Part shown: positions 7,358-17,095 of the stretch, piece by piece
Numbering within the stretch: position 1 is the stretch's first letter
Layout: each line of letters opens with the position of its first letter
Origin: Spirulinaceae cyanobacterium SM2_1_0
GTDB lineage: Bacteria; Cyanobacteriota; Cyanobacteriia; Cyanobacteriales; Spirulinaceae
Reading direction: 5' to 3'
Assembly (NCBI GenBank): GCA_012031265.1
Contig: JAAUTY010000024.1
Coordinates: forward strand, 1-61,873
DNA length: 61,873 nucleotides
The notes under the pieces: generated by a model
The model's input: the letters and a program-made list of their open reading frames with translations, nothing else
Databases searched by the model: none
Told to the model about the DNA's origin: nothing
Position numbers and translations under genes: made by a program

Positions 7358-9481
7358 CTAAAGCTTGGGCAGGAGTTCTGGTAGCAGTTGTCCAGGGACT
7401 TGAGCGAGAGCACGATTTTGACCCTCCAAACCCTGCTGGTCATAACAGGCGCGGACGCAGCGGGCCACCAGCTTGAAGGTGTTGGCATAACCCACCGAAT
7501 CCGGCGGCATTTGACTGAGGGCTTGTAGGTGGGCTTGTAGGGCGGCCTCGAGATGCGCGATGCGGCGATCGCCCGGTAACTCGAAATGCTCAGTCGTGCC
7601 CAGTTGGTAGTGAACCGAACCGAGGTTGTTGAGCGTGCCGAGGAAATCAAAACTCACTAGCAGCGGTGGTTGGTGGTTATGCAACTGCTGGGCGATGGTG
7701 GTGGCGACGGTGTAGGCGGCGATCGCCCGTTGCAAAAACTCAACTTCCTCCGTCTGGTCGGCGTCAGCAAGCTGGCTCAACTGCCAATAGGCTGTCCCGA
7801 GATTGTTTTGTGTCGCTGCACAGGCCGCTGGGAGAGCGGCCGGAGTTCGGTAGCGCAGGCTGGCTTCGTAGTGGGCGATCGCCTCGGGCAGCCAAGCGTC
7901 TGGCTCGTCGTACTGCGACAGATTCCAATACGCCGTACCTAGATTATTCTGGATCATCGCCCAGCTCTGGGGATCACTGTCCTCGCGATAAAAAGGACTG
8001 GCTGCCTGGTAGGCCTGGATCGCGGCCCGCAGATTCATCGCAGGCTCCGCCTGCTGCGCCAGATGCCAGTAGGCGGTGCCCAGATTATTCTGGGTAGACG
8101 CATACTTAAGTGGCTCGTTCTCAGCCTGCCGAAATTTGAGTGCGGCTTGATAGGCTGCAATCGAGAGTTGCAGATTTTCCACCAGATCGCGGTAGCGGGC
8201 CAAGTCTCCATAGGCTGCGCCGAGATTGTTCTGGATCATCGCGTAGATCTCGGGCTGCGCTTCCGGAGCAGCCAACTGGTTCAGGGCGATTTGGTAGGTG
8301 CTGAGCGCTTGTTCGAGATCTGGAAAGGCCATTTCTGGCTGCTCCGGTTGGCGCGATCGCAACCAGTAGAAATTGCCCAAATCATTCAACACCTCCGCCG
8401 TCTCCGGCTCATCGGTCAGCCACTGCGCTGCTTGCTCGTAGGCTTGGATCGCCGCCGACAGTTGCGCCGGGCTGACCTCGCCTTGGGCAATGCGATCGCG
8501 ATGTTGCTGACCGACTTGCAAATAAGCCTGCGCGATCACCGCCGGAGGTTGCGATGCGGTCAGGCGCGCCACGTCAGCCAAACTTAGCGCCGCCGGTATT
8601 GTCGGAGCAGGTGGCGGACTTGCGGGCGGCTCCGAAACTGCCAGCGGCTCTTGGACAAAAACATGGCGAGCCGGGGGCAGTTTTTCGCGCGGCTGCTCAA
8701 CCGGTTGCTCCATGGGCGCATTGGGCGTCGCGGTCGGCGGACACGCGGCCTCAGCCTGGGGCGGCATGGCAGTCTGCTGCTCACGAGCCGGTGCGTCAGA
8801 GATGACTGGTGCTTCAGTGCGACGGTCTGGTGTCGGGGCAAGGGTGAGTAAGGGCACTTCGCCGGGTCGCTTCTGAAAGCTCCGGGCGGGGCGAGGGTTT
8901 GGCTTGTGGGCAGGAACCCGTCGGGAATCGAGCGGACAGGCGGTCTCAGCGGGGGGAGGTTGAAGCGTCAGTCCCAGGGGAGACTCATGCTTCTCGGCCG
9001 GCTCGTCGGCAAACTCGAACAAACCGGTATGCCAACGCCAAAACTCCGGCACGGAGTCACGGATCGTATTGCACCAAGGGCGGGTCAGCCAGAGCAGCAG
9101 ATTGAAGTCTAGTTGCGGTAGGTGGCGGTCGAGCAGGTGCAGTTGCCGCAAGAAGCGCTGCTGGATGGCCGCCGGCTGCCGGGTGAGGGCTTCGACGCCC
9201 CGCACCGCAAAAATGGCATTGGGGTGTTGCGGGTGTGTTTGCAGCCAGTGGGCGATCGCGGTCGGAAAGTTGGGTTGCTCCGGATCGAGTTCGAGATCAA
9301 CTAGAGGCGGTGCATCAGCAGGATGTTCGACGCTGAGGCGCGTATTGAGGCGATCGCGCCAATCGGGCACCTCGCAGACGGCCAGCAAAATCTGACGGCG
9401 CAGGTTAGCACTGAGGGCGCGGGCAAGGTGCTGGTAGGTGACATCACGGCTCACAGCTACAGGTGGCGAGGCAACTGGCAT
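7358..9481 (-). CDS. Large TPR-repeat protein
   Basis: The 707-residue protein has an N-terminal region (about 1-150, with RRQILLAVCEVPDWRDRL and a strand ending in AIFAVRG) of the kind found in cyanobacterial proteins ahead of TPRs. A Pro-rich linker (about 155-290) follows, then a long array of TPR-like helical repeats to the end. Repeats share the core NNLGTAYWxLAQ or NNLGxAYGDL about every 45-55 residues, matching tetratricopeptide units. Such arrays mediate protein assembly. No catalytic motif is seen. Its neighbours give no clear functional link, and no partner is obvious. Confidence 0.75.
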   Translation of the reverse strand: MPVASPPVAVSRDVTYQHLARALSANLRRQILLAVCEVPDWRDRLNTRLSVEHPADAPPLVDLELDPEQPNFPTAIAHWLQTHPQHPNAIFAVRGVEALTRQPAAIQQRFLRQLHLLDRHLPQLDFNLLLWLTRPWCNTIRDSVPEFWRWHTGLFEFADEPAEKHESPLGLTLQPPPAETACPLDSRRVPAHKPNPRPARSFQKRPGEVPLLTLAPTPDRRTEAPVISDAPAREQQTAMPPQAEAACPPTATPNAPMEQPVEQPREKLPPARHVFVQEPLAVSEPPASPPPAPTIPAALSLADVARLTASQPPAVIAQAYLQVGQQHRDRIAQGEVSPAQLSAAIQAYEQAAQWLTDEPETAEVLNDLGNFYWLRSRQPEQPEMAFPDLEQALSTYQIALNQLAAPEAQPEIYAMIQNNLGAAYGDLARYRDLVENLQLSIAAYQAALKFRQAENEPLKYASTQNNLGTAYWHLAQQAEPAMNLRAAIQAYQAASPFYREDSDPQSWAMIQNNLGTAYWNLSQYDEPDAWLPEAIAHYEASLRYRTPAALPAACAATQNNLGTAYWQLSQLADADQTEEVEFLQRAIAAYTVATTIAQQLHNHQPPLLVSFDFLGTLNNLGSVHYQLGTTEHFELPGDRRIAHLEAALQAHLQALSQMPPDSVGYANTFKLVARCVRACYDQQGLEGQNRALAQVPGQLLPELLPKL

Positions 9482-10000
9482 GGGTAGGCACTCCTTGTAC
9501 AGGCCGCTGGCGTTGGGCGAGATTTTTTGAGGCCAGCGGGATGCAGTGCCTCACTATTCGGAGCCATTGCCGATGGGTCAGGACGATTGCGAGTGCTTCC
9601 CTGCGGCAACCTGAAATACACCGCCCCTCGAGAGCAATCAAGTTGCGACCCATCCCTTGTGTTGCGTGTTCCCGATCGCAATGGGCAGCAGAGAAGAACA
9701 AGGCGACTGTGTTGCTGCTATACTGGCGAATTGGCTTGTCCCGCTTCAGAGAGCAAAATGACTCCAGTCTGGATGGTGAGCTTACGACAAGCTCGAAGCA
9801 TTGGACAAGCGGTGACCGAAACTGATGGATTAACCAGCAATGACCCCGATAAAACTGGAACCAGGATCACCATGATCCCCAATGGGTTTGGTGAATGAAT
9901 ATTGGGGAGCTTGGTTTAGCTTTTCCATCATCACAGCGTCAGTGCTTGGGTGGGTTGCGGGTGTTAGGATGCGATCACTCCACCGCCAAATTCAGGATTC
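9482..10000. other. Intergenic region, 519 bp, no gene recognised
   Basis: The region separates the divergent TPR gene and the EEP-family hydrolase gene. Short open frames overlap each other on both strands, but none has a recognisable product or good start context. No tRNA-like fold, strong hairpin or repeat was found. It presumably carries both promoters. Confidence 0.4.
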
Positions 10001-11001
10001 ATGGTCAAAAAATTACTGCTTGCTGTGGCGCTCGTGCTCGGCATACCCCTGATCGGGCTGACGATTTTCTTCTTTTGGGCGAGCAGTGGCCGCTACCCGC
10101 GCGATCGCTACGCAGAGATTGTCGAATTTGAGACCAGTGCAACAGCAGCCGAACCGAATTCAGACAACGAATTCACCGTCGTCACCTACAACATTGGCTA
10201 TCTCTCCGGCTTGACGAATAATGAGGCCGTGGCGCGATCGCCCGAATTTTTTCAAGCCAATCTCGACCAGGCAATCGCCGCCCTACGTGACCTCAATCCC
10301 GATCTGATTGCCTTGCAGGAGATCGACATTCAGGCGCGGCGCTCCTTCAATATCAACCAAGTCACGGCGCTAGCGGAGGACTTGGGGCTGCCGGTAGGGG
10401 CGATCGCGGTCAACTGGGACAAAAACTATCTGCCCTTCCCCTACTGGCCGCTCTCGGCGCACTTCGGTCGGCTGGTTTCGGGGCAAGCACTGCTCAGTCG
10501 CGGGCGATCGCCAGCCACGAGCGCCTAGTGCTGGAGACAGTCGAAGCGCAACCATTTTTCTACCAGGCGTTCTACATCAGCCGCCTGGCGCAGATCGCGG
10601 AGCTGACCCTCGGCGGGCGCGAGTTGGTCGTGATCAATGTGCATCTGGAAGCGTTTGATGCTCCTACCCGCCGCCGCCAAACCGAGTTTGTGCAGGAGTT
10701 GCTGACCCGTTATGCCGATCAGCCACTCTTGCTTGTCGGCGATTTCAATAGTCCGCTGCCCTCGTCAGAATTTCCCGACGCCGAGATCCAAATCCTGCTG
10801 GGCGAGCCGCGCTTGCAGGCCGCGATCGCCACACCAGAGGCCAACACCTTCCCGGCCGATGCCCCGATCGCCAAGCTGGACTACATCTTCTACACACCGG
10901 AATGGTTGGAGCTGGTTGCAGCCCAGGTGGTGGAGGCGGCCGGGACAGCCTCGGATCATTTGCCCGTGGCGGCACGTTTGCGGTGGCGGGACGGCGAGTA
11001 G
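10001..11001 (+). pseudogene. EEP-family (endonuclease/exonuclease/phosphatase) hydrolase, one-base frameshift
   Basis: Two adjoining frames, 10001-10527 and 10501-11001, together encode one EEP-superfamily protein of about 333 residues. The first half has a membrane anchor at residues 4-26, then VVTYNIGYLSG and the metal-binding Glu of ALQEID. The second half has GDFNSPL and the catalytic SDHLPV near the C-terminus. The frames join near 10501 beside a GCGATCGC site, where one base is missing: the second frame reads RAIASHERLVLE directly before its GTG at 10528. All catalytic motifs survive, so this is either a very recent pseudogene or a sequence error. Substrate (nucleic acid, phospholipid or inositol phosphate) cannot be told. 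Confidence 0.75.
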
Positions 11002-11029
11002 TTCAGTGGTGATGAAATTGTGAGTGCCA

Positions 11030-12349
11030 TTACTCTATCTGGATGGTGTGACTGAGGGTGGTGCGGAGGCCGGCACCGAGCAGGAGCGTGCGCCCGGCCA
11101 TGAAGGTGGTGAGGGCGAACCAGAGCCAATGTCCGCTCTGCCACCGTCCGGCGAGCAGGGCGAGTGGGGCGAAGCCCGCGATCGCCGCTAGCAGCGTCGC
11201 ATTACGCAAGCTGTGACCGGCGGTTAGCCCCAGAAAGTAGCCGTCGAGCATGAAGGCGAGGCTGCCCAGTGCTAAAACCGGCCAGAGCCAGGGGGCGTAG
11301 GTGGTGGCGATCGCGATCGCATCATCATGGCTCGTCAGCAGACCCAGTAGCGGCTGTGGCGCGGCATTGAAGGCGAGGGCAAACAGCAAGCCGGTAATCA
11401 AGCTGAGGCTGCCCGCCAGCACGAGCAGTTGGCGCAAGTGTGGGCGATCGCCCTGTCCGTGGTAGCGACCGGCGTAGCTCTCGGTGGCGAAGGCGATGCC
11501 GTCGATGAAGTAGGCGGCGAGGGTGAAGACCTGCATCAGCAGGGTATTCGCAGCAAGGATCAGGGTGCCGAAGTGGGAGCTGAGGTTGGTGAAGGCGGCG
11601 AGCACCGAGATCAGCGCTAGGGTGCGGATGAGGATGTCGCTGTTGAGGACGAAGACGGTGCGTAGGGCTGGGCGATCGCCCACCACCGCCCAAAATTTAC
11701 GGCGGTCGGGTAAGGCCTGCCAGGGACGCTCGTTGGCGATCATGACTAGACCGACCAGCAGCAGCACATACTGGCTGGCAGCAGTCGCAGCCCCGGCCCC
11801 GGCACTCGCCCAGCCGAAGCGGACGACAAACAGGTAGTTGAGCGCGACGTTGGTAGTGTTACTGATGGCGGAGAGCCAAAAGACGCGATCGCCCTGTTCG
11901 CGACCGAGAAACCAGCCGAGCAGCACGAAGCCCATGAGGTTGGCAGGTGCGCCCCAGATGGTGGCGTTGTAATAGGCGCGACCGGCGGCCTTCACAGCCG
12001 GGGTAGCGCTGAGCAGTTGGAAGCCGAGTTCGCGCAGGGGGACTTGCAGCAGGAGGATGATGCTGCCGATTACCAAGGCAATCGTGAGATTGCGGAGACC
12101 GATGGCGAGGGTGGTAGGGCGATCGCCGCGTCCGACGGCTTGGGCGGTCAGGCCAGTGGTGCCCATGCGGAGAAAGCCAAAAGTCCAGTAGATGTAGCTA
12201 AAGAGCACACCCGCAAGAGCGACGCCAGCCAGATAGCGAATGTCGTCGAGGTGACCGAGAAAGGCGACATCGATCAGGGCAGCGAGGGGGACGAGCAGGT
12301 TCGCCAGGATATTGATGGTGGCGAGGCGGAGAAAGCGGGAGTAGTTCAA
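11030..12349 (-). CDS. MATE-family efflux transporter (DinF-like)
   Basis: A polytopic membrane protein of about 439 residues with some 12 hydrophobic segments and the MATE N-terminal pattern LATINILANLLVPLAALID followed by VAFLGHL. MATE proteins export cationic compounds or lipid-linked intermediates using Na+ or H+ gradients; substrate is unknown. The longest frame begins at 12616, but that would overlap the 3' end of the penicillin-binding gene by about 210 bp with an unnatural Arg-rich leader. TTG at 12349 places the start just before the first helix and gives the usual family length. It lies downstream of PBP2 on the same strand, so an envelope role is possible. Confidence 0.8.
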   Translation of the reverse strand: MNYSRFLRLATINILANLLVPLAALIDVAFLGHLDDIRYLAGVALAGVLFSYIYWTFGFLRMGTTGLTAQAVGRGDRPTTLAIGLRNLTIALVIGSIILLLQVPLRELGFQLLSATPAVKAAGRAYYNATIWGAPANLMGFVLLGWFLGREQGDRVFWLSAISNTTNVALNYLFVVRFGWASAGAGAATAASQYVLLLVGLVMIANERPWQALPDRRKFWAVVGDRPALRTVFVLNSDILIRTLALISVLAAFTNLSSHFGTLILAANTLLMQVFTLAAYFIDGIAFATESYAGRYHGQGDRPHLRQLLVLAGSLSLITGLLFALAFNAAPQPLLGLLTSHDDAIAIATTYAPWLWPVLALGSLAFMLDGYFLGLTAGHSLRNATLLAAIAGFAPLALLAGRWQSGHWLWFALTTFMAGRTLLLGAGLRTTLSHTIQIE

Positions 12350-12404
12350 GATGGCGTGGCTGATTGATGCGGATGAATCCAACAGCAGCAAGAACTCGAC
12401 CGTC

Positions 12405-14204
12405 TTACTTGTTGGCAAAATAGGCGCTGAGCACCTTCGCCACCACCGGGCCAGCGACCTTACCGCCGCCGCCGCCCGCGTGCTCAATGAAGGCAACGAC
12501 GACGATCTCCGGCTTGTCTGCTGGCGCATAGCCGCCAAACCAAGCGTGCGACGGGCGATTTCCCCCGGTTTCGGCGGTGCCGCTCTTGCCCGCTGCCGAG
12601 GGAATGCCGCCGACATTCAGGGCATTACCTGTGCCGCTGGTGACCACCGCGTGTAGGCCGTCGCGGAGGATCTTGATCGTTTCCGGCTTCAGGTTCATCG
12701 ACTCGCGCCAGTTGTCTGCGCCGCGATCATCCTTGATGAGATGTGGGGTGACCCGGTAGCCACCATTCGCCGGGACGGAGAACATCACCGCCACTTGTAG
12801 CGGCGTTGCCTGCGTGAAGCCCTGCCCGATGGACATATTCACCGTGTCGCCGACTGTCCACTCCCAGTCAAATTGCTCACGCTTCCAGGCATCGTCCGCG
12901 ATCAGGCCCGACGACTCCGACTTCAGCTCGATGTCAGTGGGCGAACCAAAACCATAGCGCCGCGCCCAGTCGATCAGTGTCGGGCCGCCGACACCGCGAC
13001 CGATTTGACCGTGGAAGGTGTTGCTGCTCCAAGCCATCGCCCGTACATAGCCCATCGGGCCGAAGCCGGCGCGATTCCATTCTCCAAATGCCGTGCCGCC
13101 GACTACCAAATAAGCCATCGTTGGCAGCACCGTATCGGGCGGATATTTGCCCGACTCCATCCCGGCTGTTGCCGTGACCACCTTGAACGTCGAAGCGGGC
13201 GGAAAGCCGCGTAGGGCGCGGTTGACGAAAGGATTGCCCTGACCTTGCAGCTTTTGCCAAGTTTCCTCGGTGATGCGTGAGGAGAAGATATTGGGGTCGA
13301 AGGTGGGGTAACTGGCGATCGCCAACACCTCGCCATTATTGGGGTTCATCGCCACCACGGCACCCCTACGATTTGCTAGCGCTGCCTCCGCTGCTTTTTG
13401 CAAGTCGATGTCCAGGGTCAGCATCAAGTCCTGACCCGCTTTTGACGACTTCTGACCCAGGATACGAACCACCTTGCCCGCGCCATCCACTTCTACCTGC
13501 TGACCGCCCCACTCGCCGCGCAACAGGGTTTCATAAGACTCTTCAACGCCCATCTGCCCGACGATGTCGCCGAGACGGTAGCCATCCTCGCGGCGTTCCT
13601 CCAGCTCTTCGGCATTCAGTTCGCCGGTGTAGCCGAGGACGTGTGCCGCCAACTGCTTGTGCGGATAGTGACGCAGGTGTTCGATATCGACATCGACCCC
13701 TTGCAACAGGTTGCCGTACTCTTTGATCGCCGTGATCTGTGCCGGGGTGAGGTCGCGGGCAATGCGGACGCGGGTGGGATCGTTGTAGTCGGCTGCCTCG
13801 ACCGGCTGGCGGATTTCTTCTGGTGGCAAGTTGAGGATTTTGGCCAGATAGGTCACAGTGGTGTCCCAGGTTTCGTAACGCTGGGCGAGCGGCCAGACAT
13901 AGGCGGAATGTGAAAGGCGGCTGCTGCCGAGAATCCGGCCCCGGCGGTCGAAGAGTGTGCCGCGCACGGGCGATCGCGGGATCAAGCGCACACGATTATT
14001 TTCGGCTAGGGCTTGATTTTGAGTGCCCTCCACTAATTGAAGATAGCCTAGGCGGGTGCCAATGCCGCCCAGCAAAAAGGCGCTGATAAACAGCATGATG
14101 ACCACCGCTTGGTGCTGTTGCCCAACGGTGCGGGGGGTCTGCTTGCGACCCACCACTTTGGAGACGGGTTTAACCGCTGTTGTCATGCGCTCGACTCGCG
14201 TCAT
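12405..14204 (-). CDS. mrdA: Penicillin-binding protein 2 (peptidoglycan transpeptidase)
   Basis: The 599-residue class B penicillin-binding protein has one N-terminal membrane anchor (about residues 32-50). A dimerisation domain starts with the family motif RGTLFDRRGRILG at 81-93. The transpeptidase domain has nucleophile Ser338 in STFK, SSN at 393-395 and KSGTAE near residue 545. It crosslinks peptidoglycan in the periplasm during lateral wall growth with a RodA-type glycosyltransferase, which is not in this window. All three active-site motifs are present. It is divergent from potA across 81 bp. Confidence 0.92.
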   Translation of the reverse strand: MTRVERMTTAVKPVSKVVGRKQTPRTVGQQHQAVVIMLFISAFLLGGIGTRLGYLQLVEGTQNQALAENNRVRLIPRSPVRGTLFDRRGRILGSSRLSHSAYVWPLAQRYETWDTTVTYLAKILNLPPEEIRQPVEAADYNDPTRVRIARDLTPAQITAIKEYGNLLQGVDVDIEHLRHYPHKQLAAHVLGYTGELNAEELEERREDGYRLGDIVGQMGVEESYETLLRGEWGGQQVEVDGAGKVVRILGQKSSKAGQDLMLTLDIDLQKAAEAALANRRGAVVAMNPNNGEVLAIASYPTFDPNIFSSRITEETWQKLQGQGNPFVNRALRGFPPASTFKVVTATAGMESGKYPPDTVLPTMAYLVVGGTAFGEWNRAGFGPMGYVRAMAWSSNTFHGQIGRGVGGPTLIDWARRYGFGSPTDIELKSESSGLIADDAWKREQFDWEWTVGDTVNMSIGQGFTQATPLQVAVMFSVPANGGYRVTPHLIKDDRGADNWRESMNLKPETIKILRDGLHAVVTSGTGNALNVGGIPSAAGKSGTAETGGNRPSHAWFGGYAPADKPEIVVVAFIEHAGGGGGKVAGPVVAKVLSAYFANK

Positions 14205-14285
14205 CAGTTGGTGCCTGTCTAGCCTCTATTAGCCAATAAAATAGCAAATAATCTTAGTCTTAATGATGCACCCGGCAGTACTAAT

Positions 14286-15437
14286 ATGACCGCTATGGCT
14301 CAAACATCTCTTCAGGTTCCTGGACTTGCTGTGGCGGCGTCGCCACCCGCCGTTGAACTGCGCGGGGCAACCAAAGTCTATGCCAGTGAACCCGCTGTTG
14401 CCGCTGTCGATCTGAGCGTGCAACCCGGCGAGTTTTTCAGTATCCTCGGCCCATCGGGTTGTGGAAAAACGACGCTGCTGCGAGCGATCGCCGGTTTCGA
14501 GACCCTGACGGCGGGCGAAATCCGGATTGGTGGTCAAGTTGCCAATGACTTGCCAGCGTACCGGCGGCCGGTCAACACGGTCTTTCAGAGTTATGCCCTG
14601 TTCAATCATCTCACGGTAGCGGAGAATATCGCCTTTGGCTTGCGAATTGCTCGTCGCCCCAAGGTCGAAGTCAGTGAGCGGGTTCAGGCCGCCCTGGCGA
14701 GCGTGCGTCTGGACAGCTTCGCCACCCGCTACCCCAACCAGCTTTCGGGTGGGCAGCGACAACGGGTTGCCCTGGCACGGGCGCTGATCAATCGGCCCAC
14801 CGTCTTGTTGCTCGATGAGCCGCTGGGGGCGCTTGATCTGAAGCTGCGGAAGGAAATGCAGGTGGAATTGTCGCGCTTGCATCAGGAGTTGGGTCTAACC
14901 TTCATCATGGTTACGCACGATCAGGAGGAAGCGCTGTCGCTCTCCGAGCGTATTGCGGTGCTGCGAGCGGGGCGTATCGAGCAAATCGGCACGCCGAGCG
15001 AAATCTACGAACGCCCGCAGACAGCGTTTGTCGCTGATTTCATTGGTGATACCAATCTTTTCGTGGGTGAGATCGAAACTCAGGACGATTCCACGCTGGT
15101 GGTACGCACCGCTGCTGGTTTGCCGGTGCGGGCTAGGGGCGTGCTCAGTGGCGTAACCGGGGCGATCGTCAGCATTCGCCCCGAAAAAATCGCCCTCAGC
15201 TTCGTGTCGCCACCCCCGGCTGACAACTGTTTCGCGGGTCACCTGCGCCACGCCATGTATCTGGGCACGCACGTCCAAGCTGTCGTGGCGATCGCTGACA
15301 CCGAAGTCGAAGTCCTGGTCAGACAGCCCAATCACCCGGAACGTCCCCTGATCCGAGGCACTGCTGTTTATCTCACTTGGTCAGCCGCTGACTGCATCGC
15401 CTTTGACCGCGAGCCAGGAGCCGCGCCGGGGATCTAA
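14286..15437 (+). CDS. potA: Polyamine ABC transporter ATP-binding protein
   Basis: The 383-residue protein has Walker A GPSGCGKT at 55-62, the signature LSGGQRQR, Walker B LLLDEP and the switch His in MVTHD. The C-terminal TOBE-like regulatory domain fits PotA and related CUT1/spermidine ATPases. The solute-binding protein 36 bp downstream supports spermidine/putrescine import. Iron or other substrates remain possible because PotA, FbpC and CysA are close relatives. The permease genes potB and potC are not found in the window. Confidence 0.85.
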   Translation: MTAMAQTSLQVPGLAVAASPPAVELRGATKVYASEPAVAAVDLSVQPGEFFSILGPSGCGKTTLLRAIAGFETLTAGEIRIGGQVANDLPAYRRPVNTVFQSYALFNHLTVAENIAFGLRIARRPKVEVSERVQAALASVRLDSFATRYPNQLSGGQRQRVALARALINRPTVLLLDEPLGALDLKLRKEMQVELSRLHQELGLTFIMVTHDQEEALSLSERIAVLRAGRIEQIGTPSEIYERPQTAFVADFIGDTNLFVGEIETQDDSTLVVRTAAGLPVRARGVLSGVTGAIVSIRPEKIALSFVSPPPADNCFAGHLRHAMYLGTHVQAVVAIADTEVEVLVRQPNHPERPLIRGTAVYLTWSAADCIAFDREPGAAPGI

Positions 15438-15472
15438 ACTGATAACTGTTTTTCGCGCACGGTTGGCTGACC

Positions 15473-16573
15473 ATGGTGGCTCGCTTTTCTAGAAGACGGC
15501 TCCTGCAAGCTGGGGCAGCCTCGCTCGCCAGCACGGCTCTGTCGGGCTGCGGTTGGACACTGGCGAGTGTTAGCACCGAGCCGCGCGCGCAGTCGGCGAG
15601 CAATGAACTCTACATCTACACCTGGGCCGGCTACACGGACGGCGATTTGCTCCGGCGCTTCTACGACGAGACTGGGATCCGCGCGATCGCCGATGTTTTC
15701 GACTCCAACGAAGCGATGCTGGCACGGCTGCAAGCCAGCGGTGGCGGCGGCTACAGCATCATTTACCCCTCCGACTACATGGTGCAAAAGATGGCGGCCC
15801 TGGGACTGCTCTACGAACTCGCTCCCGCCCAGGTCGTCGGCCTTGACCGCCTGTTCCCCCGTTTCCAAGATCCTAGCTATGATCCCGGCAATCGCTACAG
15901 TGTGCCGCTGAGCTGGGGCACGACGGGGCTGATCTACAACCGCCAACGTTTGACGGAGTTGCCCACGGATTGGGACTATCTCTGGATGCATCAGACTGAT
16001 CTCGTCAAGCGGGTCACGCTGCTCAATGATGTGCGTGAGGTGATGGGGGCGGCCTTGCGATCGCTCGGCTACTCCTACAACTCCACCGCCCCAGGCGAAC
16101 TTGCCGCCGCCTATGAAAAACTGCGACAACTGAAACCGACGCTCGCCGCCTTTACCTCCGATGCCTGGCGCAACCAGATCCTGACCGGCGATTTACTCGT
16201 AGCGATGTGTTACTCCTCGGACGCCAACGAGGTGATCCCCGAAAATCCCGACCTCAAATATGTCCTGCCGCTCAGCGGTTCCTCACTCTTCACCGACACG
16301 TTGGCGATCCCACGCACGGCCCCCAATGTTGCCGCCGCCTATGCTTGGATCAACTTCATGCTCCGTCCAGAGATCGCTGCCCCGATCGTCGAGCGCCTCA
16401 GCTTCTCGACGCCCAACGCTGCGGCCTTTGCGCTGCTGCCAGCGCCAGTCCAGGCGAATGTCTGCCTCTTTCCCCCGGAACCGGCGATCGGGCGCTGCGA
16501 AGGCCTGATCCCGGTCGGCGAGATGGCGAGCGAACTCTACGACCGCTACTGGACGCTACTGACGAGTGGTTAG
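15473..16573 (+). CDS. potD: Polyamine-binding lipoprotein, PotD-like
   Basis: The 366-residue protein has a twin-arginine-like signal (RRRLL at 8-11) followed by a lipobox LSGC with Cys26, so it is probably an exported lipoprotein. The mature start ELYIYTWAGYTDGDLLRRF is typical of PotD/PotF, where an Asn or Thr-Trp strand lines the polyamine pocket. SWGTTGLIYN and the closing YWTLL fit the family. It captures polyamine in the periplasm for PotA-driven import and is in an operon with potA. No permease follows; the next 520 bp hold a miniature repeat. Confidence 0.82.
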   Translation: MVARFSRRRLLQAGAASLASTALSGCGWTLASVSTEPRAQSASNELYIYTWAGYTDGDLLRRFYDETGIRAIADVFDSNEAMLARLQASGGGGYSIIYPSDYMVQKMAALGLLYELAPAQVVGLDRLFPRFQDPSYDPGNRYSVPLSWGTTGLIYNRQRLTELPTDWDYLWMHQTDLVKRVTLLNDVREVMGAALRSLGYSYNSTAPGELAAAYEKLRQLKPTLAAFTSDAWRNQILTGDLLVAMCYSSDANEVIPENPDLKYVLPLSGSSLFTDTLAIPRTAPNVAAAYAWINFMLRPEIAAPIVERLSFSTPNAAAFALLPAPVQANVCLFPPEPAIGRCEGLIPVGEMASELYDRYWTLLTSG

Positions 16574-16919
16574 TATCGAGGTCAGAAGTCACGCCAAATC
16601 CTGTCCTCAGCATCCAAGCAAGGGGAGCATCTCACCTGGTTACTCTCCAGGCATTGTGAATTTGAGGCCTCCCCGCCCTCTTGAAAGGGGGATGTTTTGG
16701 GGGGCGGTCTTTCCTGCCTGGTGGTGGTGTAGCGGGAGCGATCGCACATTGCCAAAGTGGGATGTACCCTCGAAAAGTGCCTCTAATGATTTCGACCCGA
16801 AGAGAGTGACAAGGGGGCACCTCGAGTTCATGCCATTAAATCTTTTTTGCATAACTCCAATCAGCTCGCCGTACAAGTTATGACGGAAGCGAGATGATTG
16901 CCCATCATTGACACGCCGC
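16574..16919. other. Intergenic region after potD
   Basis: No coding sequence is supported. A leftward open frame (16640-16939) has no recognisable product and runs into the miniature repeat. The region contains a GC-rich run with G-tracts around 16684-16708 but no clear terminator. The permease genes expected after potD are absent. Confidence 0.4.
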
Positions 16920-17030
16920 CTACTACAAGAGGGCGGCAATGAGATGCCCCTTCAAAATCCCCAGGATTCCCGGATTGCAGGCACTCAAAACTCAAAACCC
17001 AGAACTCAAAATTCCGCGTAGCGGTACTAC
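16920..17030 (+). mobile_element. Miniature CTAC-flanked element, copy A (103 bp)
   Basis: The 103-bp core (16924-17026) starts TACAAGAGGGCGG and ends GCGTAGCGGTA. It is flanked on both sides by CTAC (16920-16923 and 17027-17030), a non-palindromic direct repeat that looks like a 4-bp target-site duplication. It shares the block GAGATGCCC, a CCCGGATTGCAGGCACT stretch and four heptamers (AACTCAA type) with copies B-E. It cannot encode a transposase. Confidence 0.75.
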
Positions 17031-17084
17031 TCCCCCCGGTTCTCCTGCTCATCTCCATAGAACTACTCAGAACTACCGAAATTC

Positions 17085-17090
17085 AGGAGG
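17085..17090 (+). promoter_or_regulatory. Strong ribosome binding site of the CHAT gene
   Basis: AGGAGG lies five bases before the ATG at 17096. It is one of the few near-perfect Shine-Dalgarno sequences in the window and fixes the start of the 1611-residue protein. Confidence 0.8.
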
Positions 17091-17095
17091 TCGCT

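Noticed and set aside
12350-12616. Longer N-terminus for the MATE transporter
   Set aside because: It overlaps the end of the PBP2 gene and is an Arg/Ser-rich stretch unlike any transporter start.
16684-16708. Possible terminator after potD
   Set aside because: G- and C-runs pair only partly, and no T-run follows.
16640-16939. Leftward 99-codon frame after potD
   Set aside because: No recognisable family, and it enters the miniature element; treated as chance.
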